Shown: positions 8,151-15,521 of the stretch, piece by piece
Numbering within the stretch: the first letter of the stretch is position 1
Layout: each line of letters starts with the position of its first letter
Assembly (NCBI GenBank): GCA_030065205.1
Contig: JASJDN010000046.1
Location: 1-43,629 of the forward strand
DNA: 43,629 nucleotides
Reading direction: 5' to 3'
DNA from: Crocosphaera sp.
GTDB lineage: Bacteria; Cyanobacteriota; Cyanobacteriia; Cyanobacteriales; Microcystaceae
Translations under genes and position numbers: made by a program
Notes under the pieces: generated by a model
Told to the model about the DNA's origin: nothing
What the model saw: only the letters and a program-made list of their open reading frames with translations
Databases searched by the model: none

Positions 8151-8722
8151 TATTGATTCTCAAAAATTTCCTTAATCTTACAACAAAAATCAGGTAATAC
8201 AGGACTGGTTAATTGATCAGTATTATACAAAGTCATGACTTTCTTTAACATACCTTGATCACGACGATAAACTTCTATTAATTGTTGTTGACGATCAATA
8301 ATCCAATATTCACAAACTCCATGAATTGAATATAATTTTAACTTAGTTTGTCTATCTCGTTTAATGTCTTTTTCAGACGTAGATAAAACTTCTATGATTA
8401 ATTCAGGTGCAACTGTAAGATGTCCAGATTCATCAGTAAATTGATTTAACTTTTCATAACTAATCCAAATAACATCAGGAATCACTGCATCAGTTTCGGA
8501 AAAGATAATTCCTGGAGTCATAAAAGCTTTCCCTAGTTGTTTTTTTCGTGACCAATTTCTTAATTCTGCATATATATTTCCAGCAATATCTTGATGATCT
8601 AAATGAGGCGCACGAGTCACAAATAAATCTCCATCAATTATTTCATAACGATTGCTATTATCAGGTAATCCCTCTAAATCTGCAATTATCCAACAAACTT
8701 TTTCAGTGGTTATAGAAGTCAT
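8150..8722 (-). CDS. Uma2 family endonuclease, duplicate copy 2
   Basis: A 190-residue Uma2/DUF820 protein with the PD-(D/E)XK signature TDAVIPDVIWIS, then VAPELIIEVLSTSEKDIKRD, then CEYWIIDRQQQLIEVYRR. It is nearly identical to the gene at 10814-11383 except for scattered changes, mostly near the C-terminus. The duplication extends past its stop into the tip of an ATPase gene (8115-8130). It is transcribed leftward 51 bases after another Uma2 gene. Nuclease function is inferred from the family; a role as an accessory or mobile nuclease is likely but unproven. Confidence 0.88.
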   Translation of the reverse strand: MTSITTEKVCWIIADLEGLPDNSNRYEIIDGDLFVTRAPHLDHQDIAGNIYAELRNWSRKKQLGKAFMTPGIIFSETDAVIPDVIWISYEKLNQFTDESGHLTVAPELIIEVLSTSEKDIKRDRQTKLKLYSIHGVCEYWIIDRQQQLIEVYRRDQGMLKKVMTLYNTDQLTSPVLPDFCCKIKEIFENQ

Positions 8723-8773
8723 AAACTAAGTTACTCCTATTTAGATTTCTGCTACTATTTTACAATAAGTGAT

Positions 8774-9379
8774 TTATTTTTTGTTATTTTCTTGAATACT
8801 ATCAGTAAAAATTTTGATTGCTTCAAGTTGCGAAGACATCAAAACACAATTCTCGAATAACTTAAAATTCAATTCAGGTAATAATTGACTCTGAAAAATT
8901 TGTTTATATTCGTTATCTTGTAAACTATAAAGTGAGAATTTATTATTTTGCCATAACCAAACCTCTTTAATTTTAAACCGTTTATATTTCTCTAACTTTT
9001 TAACACTTCCACTGGTAATATTAACTTCAATTGCTAAATCAGGATGCTCTTTTTTTTCTCCAATATAATAAGATTCGTCGGGTTCAAAAGAGACACCTTT
9101 TTCTTCTGATTCACGGGTTGCACTTCCTACGGGAGTAAATTCAATTTCTTTTTGCCAAAAATAAATCCCTAATAAAATAGCAATGATACTTTTAATTGTT
9201 TCATGTTCTTCTCCTAACGTCATGAATTCAATCACTCCATCTAAATAGGAAATTTTGACACCTGGTTGTTGTTCTATTAAGGTTTTGATACCTTTAAAAT
9301 TTTGCCAATCATAGCAACCGGGTAAGATTAATTTTTGTTCGTTTACTATTCTACTTTTATTAATTATTGTTGGATTCAT
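8774..9379 (-). CDS. Uma2 family endonuclease (201 aa), divergent type
   Basis: A Uma2/DUF820 protein with the N-terminal stretch DGVIEFMTLGEEHETIKSII and the core PDLAIEVNITSG (about residues 113-124), followed by YKRFKIKEVWLWQNNKFSLY. It belongs to a different Uma2 subgroup from its two neighbours. Its start codon lies inside the 3' end of the preceding gene remnant, a 20-base overlap (9360-9379), so translation may be coupled. It forms part of a leftward series: Uma2, ATPase, broken Toprim partner, this gene, second Uma2 copy. Confidence 0.85.
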   Translation of the reverse strand: MNPTIINKSRIVNEQKLILPGCYDWQNFKGIKTLIEQQPGVKISYLDGVIEFMTLGEEHETIKSIIAILLGIYFWQKEIEFTPVGSATRESEEKGVSFEPDESYYIGEKKEHPDLAIEVNITSGSVKKLEKYKRFKIKEVWLWQNNKFSLYSLQDNEYKQIFQSQLLPELNFKLFENCVLMSSQLEAIKIFTDSIQENNKK

Positions 9380-9651
9380 AATCTTGATACAGTTGATTTA
9401 ACCAGTTAACAAAAGTTTGCGCGATCGCTGGATTATTTCTTAACACTTTTGCTGTTATTGCTTGTCCCATTGGCATTCCTGGTTTTTTTTGCCAGGCTAA
9501 CCAAGTATTAATAAAAGCTTTTGCTCTATCTTCTTGAGTATAACGATTAATTTCTAATGTTTCAATATGCCCAAATAACGTGCCTATCATTATCTCCTTC
9601 AACTAAAAGTTGTTGTGGATGAGGTTGACGTGATGTTTTTCTTTTTCCCAT
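9360..9651 (-). pseudogene. Broken Toprim-like (DUF3226-type) partner of the AAA ATPase
   Basis: An ATG at 9651 directly follows the ATPase stop codon and opens a frame reading MGKRKTSRQPHPQQLLVEGD then NDRHVIWAY and a stop. VEGxxDxxVI is the first Toprim-type motif, as in DUF3226 proteins. About 20 bases later another frame (9602-9360) carries what looks like the C-terminus of the same family: AKAFINTWLAWQKKPGMPMG, then QAITAKVLRNN, ending FVNWLNQLY. The middle, roughly 130 residues by my recollection of the family, is missing and the two ends are out of frame. This is most simply an internal deletion of a gene that once formed an ATPase-Toprim pair. The 80-codon C-terminal frame may still be translated from TTG 9602 or ATG 9590. 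Confidence 0.72.
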
Positions 9652-10791
9652 TTAACGTACCTCAATTCCTTGATCAACAGCAATAGAAACTTCATCAGCT
9701 TTATATTCTACTGCCCTCAGTTTTCCGTATTTATTATCTAGTCTAAATAGGTTACCCACTGATTGATCTTCTATGTCTTCTAATGCTTCTTGAAAGGCAC
9801 AAATACAGTCCCAACTATGGGTAGTGGCAAAGATTTGTACGTTTAATTCTTGTGCTGTTTTTATCAGTAAACGCCACATATCTGTTTGTGCTTTATAATG
9901 TAATCCTGTTTCTATTTCATCAATTAATAATACTCCATTTTCAAGAATAACTGCTGTTGTAATTAGTCCTAAAATTCTATTCATTCCTTGTCCCATACTA
10001 CTTAAAGGAATTGGTTGATCTTCTCCTTTGATTTTAAGTCTAATTTGTTTAGTATATTGACTAACTGTAAAGCCAATTCTTTCAATATTAGGGTTGATAA
10101 TTTGTAAAGCTTCTATCACTTTATCTTCTTTAGGAGTCAGTTGAATTAAGTCCCAATTTTTCTCAACATCATTAAGATAATCATAATTTAATGGCATAAA
10201 AATACTATCAGGAGTGTACATAATAAGTCTGTCAATACCATTTAAACGAGTTGTATTTGCATTTTCAGGTGTTTCCTGTATATAAATTCCTTGTTGATTA
10301 ATTTCATAGAATGCTTGTCCACGAATATTTTTGTTTTCTGTATTCGATTTCTTGAATTCATAATTAACTTTAAAATATTCATCATCTGTGGTCAATAAAT
10401 GAATATTTTTAAACTTTGATTTTTCTGGTTTGAGATTTGTTATTTGAACTTTGCTAAAAAAATCATTGTCACAGAAAATCTCTATAGTTTTATTTATGTT
10501 ATTTTTATTAAAAAGATGTGTAATAAGATATATCTTAATAATCTTTGATTCTGTTTCGTCTTCTGATATTAAAGATAGGAATTCTTTTCTTAACTTTAAC
10601 AAATTAATTAAAGTAGTTGTTTTGGTATGGAATTTATAATAATAGGATTTATCCAATAAAATATAAATAGCTTCTAGTAAGCTTGTTTTACCAGTATTAT
10701 TATCCCCAACAATTAAGTTAACTTGTGCTAAACCATCAACGCAAAAATCTTCAAAACAACGATAATTCTTAATACTTAAATCTCGTATCAT
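9652..10791 (-). CDS. AAA family ATPase (AAA_15/OLD-like)
   Basis: A 379-residue RecF/SMC-type AAA ATPase of the kind found in OLD, Gabija and PARIS-like anti-phage modules. It has the N-terminal strand MIRDLSIKNYRCFEDF, Walker A GDNNTGKTS (residues 29-37), a signature-like region LSSMGQGMNRIL (about 262-273), Walker B GVLLIDEIETGLH (about 284-296) and the switch His in FATTHSWD (about 322-329). It begins 22 bases after a Uma2 gene. Directly downstream is the wreck of a Toprim-like partner, so the usual effector is lost. The ATPase itself looks intact. Function as part of a defence system is inferred from family and context. Confidence 0.87.
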   Translation of the reverse strand: MIRDLSIKNYRCFEDFCVDGLAQVNLIVGDNNTGKTSLLEAIYILLDKSYYYKFHTKTTTLINLLKLRKEFLSLISEDETESKIIKIYLITHLFNKNNINKTIEIFCDNDFFSKVQITNLKPEKSKFKNIHLLTTDDEYFKVNYEFKKSNTENKNIRGQAFYEINQQGIYIQETPENANTTRLNGIDRLIMYTPDSIFMPLNYDYLNDVEKNWDLIQLTPKEDKVIEALQIINPNIERIGFTVSQYTKQIRLKIKGEDQPIPLSSMGQGMNRILGLITTAVILENGVLLIDEIETGLHYKAQTDMWRLLIKTAQELNVQIFATTHSWDCICAFQEALEDIEDQSVGNLFRLDNKYGKLRAVEYKADEVSIAVDQGIEVR

Positions 10792-10813
10792 TTACTTAAC
10801 CTCTCTATTTCGA

Positions 10814-11383
10814 TTAATTCTCAAAAACATCCTTAATATTACAACAAAAATCAGGTAATAAAGGACTGGTTAGTTGATCCGCATTGTATAAAGTCATTCC
10901 CTTTGTTAAGATACCCTGTTCACGACGATAAACCTCTATTAATTGTTGTTGGCGATCGATAATCCAATATTCACAAACTCCATGAATTGAATATAATTTT
11001 AACTTCGTTTGACGATCTCGTTTAATATCTTTTTCAGAAGTAGATAAAACTTCTATAATTAATTCAGATGCAACAGTAAGATGTCCAGATTCATCAGTAA
11101 ATTGATTTAACTTTTCATAACTAATCCAAATAACATCAGGAATCACTGCATCGGTTTCAGAAAATATAATTCCTGGAGTCATAAAAGCTTTTCCTAGCTG
11201 TTTTTTTCGTGACCAATTTCTTAACTCTGCATATATATTACCAGCAATATCTTGATGATCTAAATGAGGTGCGCGAGTCACAAATAATTCTCCATCAATG
11301 ATTTCATAACGATTGCTATTATCAGGTAATCCCTCTAAATCTGCAATTGTCCAACAAACTTTATCAGTGGTTATAGACTTCAT
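10814..11383 (-). CDS. Uma2 family endonuclease, duplicate copy 1
   Basis: A 189-residue Uma2/DUF820 protein, nearly identical to 8150-8722. It has the same TDAVIPDVIWIS and ELIIEVLSTSEKDIKRD core with the catalytic-type D and E. The start MKSITTDKVCWTIADLEGLP also matches its twin. It is the first gene of a leftward unit with the AAA ATPase 22 bases downstream. Because this copy has the full ATPase behind it, it is probably the parental arrangement and the other copy the derived one. Confidence 0.88.
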   Translation of the reverse strand: MKSITTDKVCWTIADLEGLPDNSNRYEIIDGELFVTRAPHLDHQDIAGNIYAELRNWSRKKQLGKAFMTPGIIFSETDAVIPDVIWISYEKLNQFTDESGHLTVASELIIEVLSTSEKDIKRDRQTKLKLYSIHGVCEYWIIDRQQQLIEVYRREQGILTKGMTLYNADQLTSPLLPDFCCNIKDVFEN

Positions 11384-11469
11384 AAACTAATTAGTCCTCT
11401 TCAGAGTCTTAAGACCATTATACAATATTAAGTAGTGTGCATTAGGCTAACTATTGATATTACCTATTT

Positions 11470-11856
11470 TTACCATAATCTATTGATTCCATAAGCATCA
11501 AATTTACTATCTTTGGTTACTATGATAAGCTGTCTATTCATAGCTTGAGTAATCAACATCCGATCAAAGGGATCACGATGATTTTGTAATAAAGTTAGAT
11601 TGGGATACATTTCAATATCTTGAACATTAATAGGCAAAATGTAAATATCCATATAATTTAATTCTGTAATTAAATCTTTAAGAGATCGATTAATTGTTAG
11701 TTTAACCATATTAATTTTAATAGCAATTTCCCAAAGACTCACTGTACTAAAATATAGGTTTTCTTTATTCTCAATCGTTTCTTTCGCAAGAAGACTTAAC
11801 TGAGAGTCACCTGATAAGTACCAAAGAAAAGTATGAGTATCTAGAAGAAATTTCAT
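11470..11856 (-). CDS. vapC: PIN-domain toxin, VapC family
   Basis: A 128-residue PIN-domain ribonuclease. The acidic active site is complete: Asp6 in FLLDTH, Glu43 in SLWEIAIK, Asp95 and Asp98 in HRDPFDRMLI, and Asp116 in VTKDSKF. VapC toxins cleave tRNA or rRNA and are held inactive by the VapB partner. It starts one base after the stop of the upstream antitoxin gene, the usual antitoxin-toxin order. The pair lies between the Uma2/ATPase island and other orphan antitoxins. Confidence 0.9.
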   Translation of the reverse strand: MKFLLDTHTFLWYLSGDSQLSLLAKETIENKENLYFSTVSLWEIAIKINMVKLTINRSLKDLITELNYMDIYILPINVQDIEMYPNLTLLQNHRDPFDRMLITQAMNRQLIIVTKDSKFDAYGINRLW

Positions 11857-11857
11857 A

Positions 11858-12079
11858 TTACATATACTCTTGTAAGTCTTCTAAGGGTTCATCAAAATCA
11901 TCGGACATCATAATTTGTCCTTTCCAACTACCATAACCATGATTAGTTTCTTTTTCTTCCCTGTTTTGTTTAATATTTGGATGCTTTTGCAATAAATATT
12001 CTGCATAATGTAATAGTTCAATTTTTAGGTTTTCTGGCATATTAACCAACACTTTCCATAAAGCAACATCAGTATTCAT
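11858..12079 (-). CDS. VapB-type antitoxin (DUF2281)
   Basis: A 73-residue protein of the DUF2281 antitoxin type. It has an N-terminal LVNMPENLKIELLHYAEYLL helix region and the characteristic acidic C-terminal tail GYGSWKGQIMMSDDFDEPLE. The tail is expected to occupy the VapC active-site groove, and the N-terminal part to dimerise or bind the promoter. It is the first gene of the pair, so the operon promoter should lie in 12080-12180. That gap also serves the divergent gene at 12181. Confidence 0.87.
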   Translation of the reverse strand: MNTDVALWKVLVNMPENLKIELLHYAEYLLQKHPNIKQNREEKETNHGYGSWKGQIMMSDDFDEPLEDLQEYM

Positions 12080-12180
12080 ATTTTCTTACTAATCTCATCT
12101 TTACTATATTCTATACAATGTTATAATGTTTGATGAAATTGACACAAGTTTATAAAGATTAATTTAAACACATAACTAAT

Positions 12181-12525
12181 ATGGCCAAAATTTCTGATGA
12201 AATATTGACAAGGGTTTTAGGGTTACAAAAACAGCTTTTAATTGTTCTGGATCAAGCGAAAGACTTAGAATATAAGATAGTAGAACAATTTGGGGAAACA
12301 GAAGAAACCATAACAGCACTGGAAGCATTAGACAATATTACTGAACGTCTCAGAAATGCTTATACTCGTATACAAACTTTAATGTTACGTATTGCTGAAG
12401 CTCAACCCAATGCAGATGTTAATACATTACAATTGTTAGAGAAGAGTATAGAGCAAGCAGAAGCTAATCTAGCTGCGTCACAAGCTACTATTATCGAGTC
12501 TAAAGGAGATGTTGGTTTACTATGA
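12181..12525 (+). CDS. Hypothetical coiled-coil protein (114 aa)
   Basis: I do not recognise a family. The sequence is almost entirely heptad-rich helix, for example LGLQKQLLIVLDQAKDLEYK and LQLLEKSIEQAEANLAASQA, with no signal peptide or membrane segment. Its stop overlaps the next start by four bases (ATGA, 12522-12525), so the two genes are translationally coupled and the products probably interact. It is divergent from the vapBC pair. Confidence 0.65.
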   Translation: MAKISDEILTRVLGLQKQLLIVLDQAKDLEYKIVEQFGETEETITALEALDNITERLRNAYTRIQTLMLRIAEAQPNADVNTLQLLEKSIEQAEANLAASQATIIESKGDVGLL

Positions 12526-12704
12526 TACAGTCCTCTAATTCAGAAAAGTTTGAACGTATGGCAGAAAAATTACAAGAAAATTGCCAACAATTTGATGTTT
12601 TGAATGAACAGTTAGATGAATTAATTGCTAAAATTGAGGAGGATATTAATAAAAGTCCTTTAACTCAATATCGTCTCAAGCATAAAAAAGTTATCAGTGA
12701 ATAA
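12522..12704 (+). CDS. Small hypothetical coiled-coil protein (60 aa)
   Basis: A short acidic helix-forming protein (MAEKLQENCQQFDVLNEQLD) with a basic C-terminus (YRLKHKKVISE). It overlaps the preceding coiled-coil gene by ATGA, which strongly suggests a coupled two-gene unit. No family is recognised. The size and pairing would fit a small regulatory or toxin-antitoxin-like pair, but nothing in the sequence shows that. Confidence 0.6.
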   Translation: MIQSSNSEKFERMAEKLQENCQQFDVLNEQLDELIAKIEEDINKSPLTQYRLKHKKVISE

Positions 12705-12751
12705 ATTGATATTGAAGCGATCAACGTTATGATAAATAGGATGTTAATGAA

Positions 12752-12976
12752 ATGCCTGAATTATTAGAAAGAATTACCATTAATCCTAAACAATGTGGGG
12801 GTCGTCCCTGTATTCGAGGGATGAGAATTAGGGTGTCAGATGTGTTAGATTTGTTTGCATCTGGGTTATCTTCTGAGGAAATATTAGCAGAAATGCCTGA
12901 TCTTGAAACAGAAGATTTACAAGCAGTTTTTGTTTATGCTTCTCGCAAACTTAATCATCCTGTATTATTGATATAA
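12752..12976 (+). CDS. DUF433 domain antitoxin-like protein, orphan
   Basis: A 74-residue DUF433 protein with the family hallmarks ITINPKQCGGRPCIRGMRI and the HTH-like stretch LDLFASGLSSEEILAEMPDL. DUF433 proteins usually form a toxin-antitoxin pair with a downstream DUF5615 PIN-like toxin. Here no such gene follows; the next gene is an unrelated antitoxin-like ORF 29 bases away. It is probably an orphan antitoxin or a stand-alone regulator. Confidence 0.85.
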   Translation: MPELLERITINPKQCGGRPCIRGMRIRVSDVLDLFASGLSSEEILAEMPDLETEDLQAVFVYASRKLNHPVLLI

Positions 12977-13005
12977 TTAAAATAAAATTGAGTCACTGTA
13001 TAACT

Positions 13006-13278
13006 ATGATCACCCTAAAACTTTATCCAGAATTAGAAAATAAAATACAACAAGAAGCTAAGTTAAAAGGTTTATCTGTTGAAAAATACATTTCTCTTTT
13101 AATTCAAGAAAGCTTAGAAAATAAAGATAAACAGCAATCAGAAGCTTTAGAATATGAAGCATGGGAAGAAAAGTTAAATAAGTTTATTAATCGTTCTGTT
13201 GATGTTAGTATTCAACCTTTATCAGATGAAGCGATTAGTCGAGAAAATATTTATACTAGAGAAGATAAAATATTATAA
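13006..13278 (+). CDS. Antitoxin-like protein (90 aa), orphan
   Basis: Begins MITLKLYPELENKIQQEAKL, a ribbon-helix-helix-like DNA-binding start, and ends in an acidic C-terminal tail (SIQPLSDEAISRENIYTRED) like tails of antitoxins paired with PIN-domain toxins. I prefer ATG 13006 over TTG 12988, since the extra residues MSHCIT do not fit the domain. No PIN or other toxin gene follows; the next 90 bases are noncoding. The classification rests on overall pattern, not a precise family match. Confidence 0.65.
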   Translation: MITLKLYPELENKIQQEAKLKGLSVEKYISLLIQESLENKDKQQSEALEYEAWEEKLNKFINRSVDVSIQPLSDEAISRENIYTREDKIL

Positions 13279-13371
13279 ATTATTTCGTAAATATTCCGAA
13301 ATTACACCTATTGACCCTAGAACTATTCGATAATATATAATTATAAGAAATTTAAAAATAGGGATATTCTT

Positions 13372-13491
13372 ATGGAAATTGAAGAACAGTGGATCGCTGA
13401 TGCAGTAAAATATTTAATCAAGACAGGAGAAGAAACAACAGCACTTTTTTTGATGGACTGTTCTTTAAATTTAAAAGATCATGATAAGTAG
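13372..13491 (+). CDS. Short ORF (39 aa) ending at the IS630 insertion
   Basis: ATG 13372 opens MEIEEQWIADAVKYLIKTGE and runs to TAG 13489-13491. The stop and last codons lie in the left end of the insertion element, whose boundary is at 13487. The reading frame may be the 5' part of a gene cut by the element, or a chance frame. Removing the element does not restore a long frame. No function is suggested. Confidence 0.35.
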   Translation: MEIEEQWIADAVKYLIKTGEETTALFLMDCSLNLKDHDK

Positions 13492-14109
13492 CTAGGCAGA
13501 ATTAAATAGAAAACGTTCAGTGTGATATTTTCCTTTTTGAGCGCGAGCTTCGATCCCATCGATAACGGCGATCGCTAAATCATATTCATCTTCAAAAATC
13601 CGACCAGCCAGTTCATGTGTTTTGATTTGATGCCATTCAGTTTCGATCAAATTCATTTCAGATGAATACTTTGGCAGTTGAAAAAGAAATAAGCCTTTTG
13701 CTTGCCAGTCTGCATGATATTCTTTGACCTTTTTGCTCATGTGTATAGGATGATTATCCTGTACAATCACTGTGATTTGTCCCGTCTTAGCCAATCTCCA
13801 AGCTGCTTGTTCTGCTTGCCATTGGAGTAGTTTAAGATATGTTTCTCCTCGAAAAGACCCTAATTTTAATCCATAATCAAAACTTACTCCGACAGAATAA
13901 AGTCCCAATATATTTAAACGTTTTCCTCGTTTTTTCGTCTGTTCTAAAACTTTCTGTTCTCCCGTTCTTGCGTAGCTGTAACTGATGGGACTCCATAAGC
14001 AAAAACCAGATTCATCCAGAAATTTTAGACAAATTTCTCCTGCACTATGGGCCAATAGTAACCAATCTAAATCTGCTTTTTTAGCTTCTTTTTGCTTTGG
14101 ATTATCCAT
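13492..14109 (-). CDS. IS630 family transposase, C-terminal DDE part (OrfB)
   Basis: The catalytic half of an IS630 transposase. Visible motifs are FLDESGFCLW (first Asp), VIVQDNHPIHMSKK (second Asp) and SEMNLIETEWHQIK (catalytic Glu), forming the DDE triad. The frame begins before its first ATG (14109): upstream codons in the same frame read WCWKRTRYQQPN, as in full-length relatives. The protein is therefore expected as a fusion with OrfA by frameshifting, about 350 residues in total. Its stop codon (13492-13494) lies inside the left terminal repeat. Confidence 0.9.
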   Translation of the reverse strand: MDNPKQKEAKKADLDWLLLAHSAGEICLKFLDESGFCLWSPISYSYARTGEQKVLEQTKKRGKRLNILGLYSVGVSFDYGLKLGSFRGETYLKLLQWQAEQAAWRLAKTGQITVIVQDNHPIHMSKKVKEYHADWQAKGLFLFQLPKYSSEMNLIETEWHQIKTHELAGRIFEDEYDLAIAVIDGIEARAQKGKYHTERFLFNSA

Positions 14110-14552
14110 GTTTGGTTGTTGATACCTTGTCCTTTTCCAACACCACCCCTTTTTTTAAGAAGTTTTCTTAAGCGATCGCTGCTAAGATTGACTCCTGTTT
14201 CAAGTAAAAGTTTTTTAGCTAATTGGGCTGCATTATAGGTTCTTTCATCGTTTTCAAGGCAATTCTCTATATGCCTAATATCTTCTTCTTTCCACTTCGG
14301 CTTTCTTCCTCTACCACTTTTTTCCCATAATCCCTCAAAACCTTGGTCTGACCAACGGTGAAGACTGTTTCTGACACTGTGAGGGGACTTATTTTTATAT
14401 TTGGCGATCGCCGCTACAGACCATCCATAATGATTGAGTCGAATTATTTCGGCTCTTTCTCTGACTCTTGGAGGTATTTCCGGGATTTTCTGGAACTCTA
14501 ACAGTTCTCTGTCTTCGACTTCACTCAAATGCACTTTTAAGGGGGCAGGCAA
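14067..14552 (-). CDS. IS630 family transposase, N-terminal HTH part (OrfA)
   Basis: The DNA-binding half: IIRLNHYGWSVAAIAKYKNK is a helix-turn-helix, followed by a second HTH (LHRWSDQGFEGLWEKSGRGR linker). After DRLRKLLKKRG the frame leaves the conserved sequence (GVGKGQGINN), while the -1 frame continues it (WCWKRTRYQQPN). A run of seven A followed by GGGG (minus strand, 14156-14146) lies exactly there and is a likely programmed -1 frameshift site. It overlaps OrfB by 43 bases. Confidence 0.88.
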   Translation of the reverse strand: MPAPLKVHLSEVEDRELLEFQKIPEIPPRVRERAEIIRLNHYGWSVAAIAKYKNKSPHSVRNSLHRWSDQGFEGLWEKSGRGRKPKWKEEDIRHIENCLENDERTYNAAQLAKKLLLETGVNLSSDRLRKLLKKRGGVGKGQGINNQTWIIQSKKKLKKQI

Positions 14553-14601
14553 AATCTAAATATTCCTCCTCGTACTCCGCTAGCCCATTTTACAACTATT
14601 T

Positions 14602-15240
14602 TTGCCTACCTACTTAGTGGCTTTGTTACCAACCAAAAAAGACGTAATTCTGGGTGGACTGCGTAGTGGGGCAATTTTCGGCTCTCTCTTTGGTTCTCTC
14701 CTCAGTTTACTAACCGGTGTGGGTGTCTTGTTTATCCCTTTTGTGGGTTCTGTTGTGGCAGCCGGTCCGTTGAGTTCCTTATTACTCGGTGCGGCTACAG
14801 GTGCGATCGCTGGTGGTGCCGGTGCTGGTTTAGCCTCAGTGTTATCAACTTGGGGAATGCCTGAAGATAAGGCAACCATCTACGAAACCCGTCTCAAAGC
14901 AGGGGAATTCATCGTTATGGCTGAGGTTCCTGCTGATCGCTCAGGTGAGTTCATTCTGTTAATGGAAAGCGCAGAAGGACAAGAAATCCATCTCGCCGAT
15001 GCTACCTTACCTCATCCCTGTCCCGGACGTTGTGAGAGTGTAGAAGATTTAGCGATCGAAGTTAAGGCCCATTTATCGGAAGAAGCGCAACAAACATTTA
15101 TTGAACGCTACAACGCTGTGTACGATGAAACTGAGGACGAAATGAAGGCCGAACAAGCTGCTTGGGAAGCAGTAAAAGAAGCTTACACCGAAGACGAGAA
15201 CGGTGTCTGGAAGAAAGAAAAAGAACCAGCTTTAGTCTGA
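14602..15240 (+). CDS. ChaB-domain membrane protein, 5' end replaced by IS630
   Basis: The frame begins within the right end of the insertion element (TTG 14602), and host sequence starts at 14617. It encodes a Gly/Leu/Ala-rich membrane hairpin ([20 protein letters not shown] and [20 protein letters not shown]), then [20 protein letters not shown] as in the general-stress-protein 17M-like family. It ends in a ChaB-like domain ([32 protein letters not shown]). Relatives have a longer N-terminal soluble part, which is absent here. The native start is lost, so expression is doubtful unless the element supplies signals. Rubredoxin lies 61 bases downstream. Confidence 0.75.
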   Translation: MPTYLVALLPTKKDVILGGLRSGAIFGSLFGSLLSLLTGVGVLFIPFVGSVVAAGPLSSLLLGAATGAIAGGAGAGLASVLSTWGMPEDKATIYETRLKAGEFIVMAEVPADRSGEFILLMESAEGQEIHLADATLPHPCPGRCESVEDLAIEVKAHLSEEAQQTFIERYNAVYDETEDEMKAEQAAWEAVKEAYTEDENGVWKKEKEPALV

Positions 15241-15301
15241 TTAAATGCTTGGGGAGACAACTCCCCTCTAACCTGATAAAACAATTGGAGGATAAACAAT
15301 T

Positions 15302-15478
15302 ATGCAAAAATACGAATGCACAGTCTGTGGTTATATCTACGATCCCGAAAAAGGAGATCCCGACTCTGGAATTAAACCTGGAACCCCATTTGAGGAAATT
15401 CCTGATGATTGGTCTTGTCCCGTTTGCGGTGCGACTAAATCACAGTTTGAATCGGTAAAAGAAAAAGTCGCTCAATAA
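15302..15478 (+). CDS. Rubredoxin (58 aa, soluble)
   Basis: Small electron carrier with a single Fe bound by four Cys. Both motifs are present: [10 protein letters not shown] (Cys6, Cys9) and [11 protein letters not shown] (Cys39, Cys42), with the conserved [12 protein letters not shown] and [11 protein letters not shown] stretches. It lacks the C-terminal membrane anchor of photosystem II assembly rubredoxin RubA, so it is a soluble type. A ribosome site TTGGAGG lies ten bases before ATG 15302. It follows the truncated ChaB gene and may have shared its promoter. A hairpin follows the stop. Confidence 0.95.
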   Translation: MQKYECTVCGYIYDPEKGDPDSGIKPGTPFEEIPDDWSCPVCGATKSQFESVKEKVAQ

Positions 15479-15489
15479 ATATATAATTT

Positions 15490-15517
15490 GTAGAGACGTT
15501 GCCTGCTACGTCTCTAC
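15490..15517 (+). terminator. Hairpin after rubredoxin
   Basis: GTAGAGACGT (15490-15499) pairs perfectly with ACGTCTCTAC (15508-15517) over an eight-base loop, 11 bases past the rubredoxin stop and followed by TTT. The sequence resembles a hairpin commonly scattered in cyanobacterial intergenic regions. Confidence 0.65.
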
Positions 15518-15521
15518 TTTA

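Larger units (their letters stand above)
13487..14614 (-). mobile_element. Complete IS630-family insertion sequence (1128 bp)
   Basis: The terminal inverted repeats are visible: left end AGTAGCTAGGCAGAATTAAA and, on the opposite strand at the right end, AGTAGGTAGGCAAAAATAG. Both ends are flanked by TA (13485-13486 and 14615-14616), the target that IS630/Tc1-mariner elements duplicate. Inside are two overlapping transposase frames on the minus strand. The right end abuts a gene that has lost its 5' part. Ends and transposase look intact, so the element may still be mobile. Confidence 0.88.
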
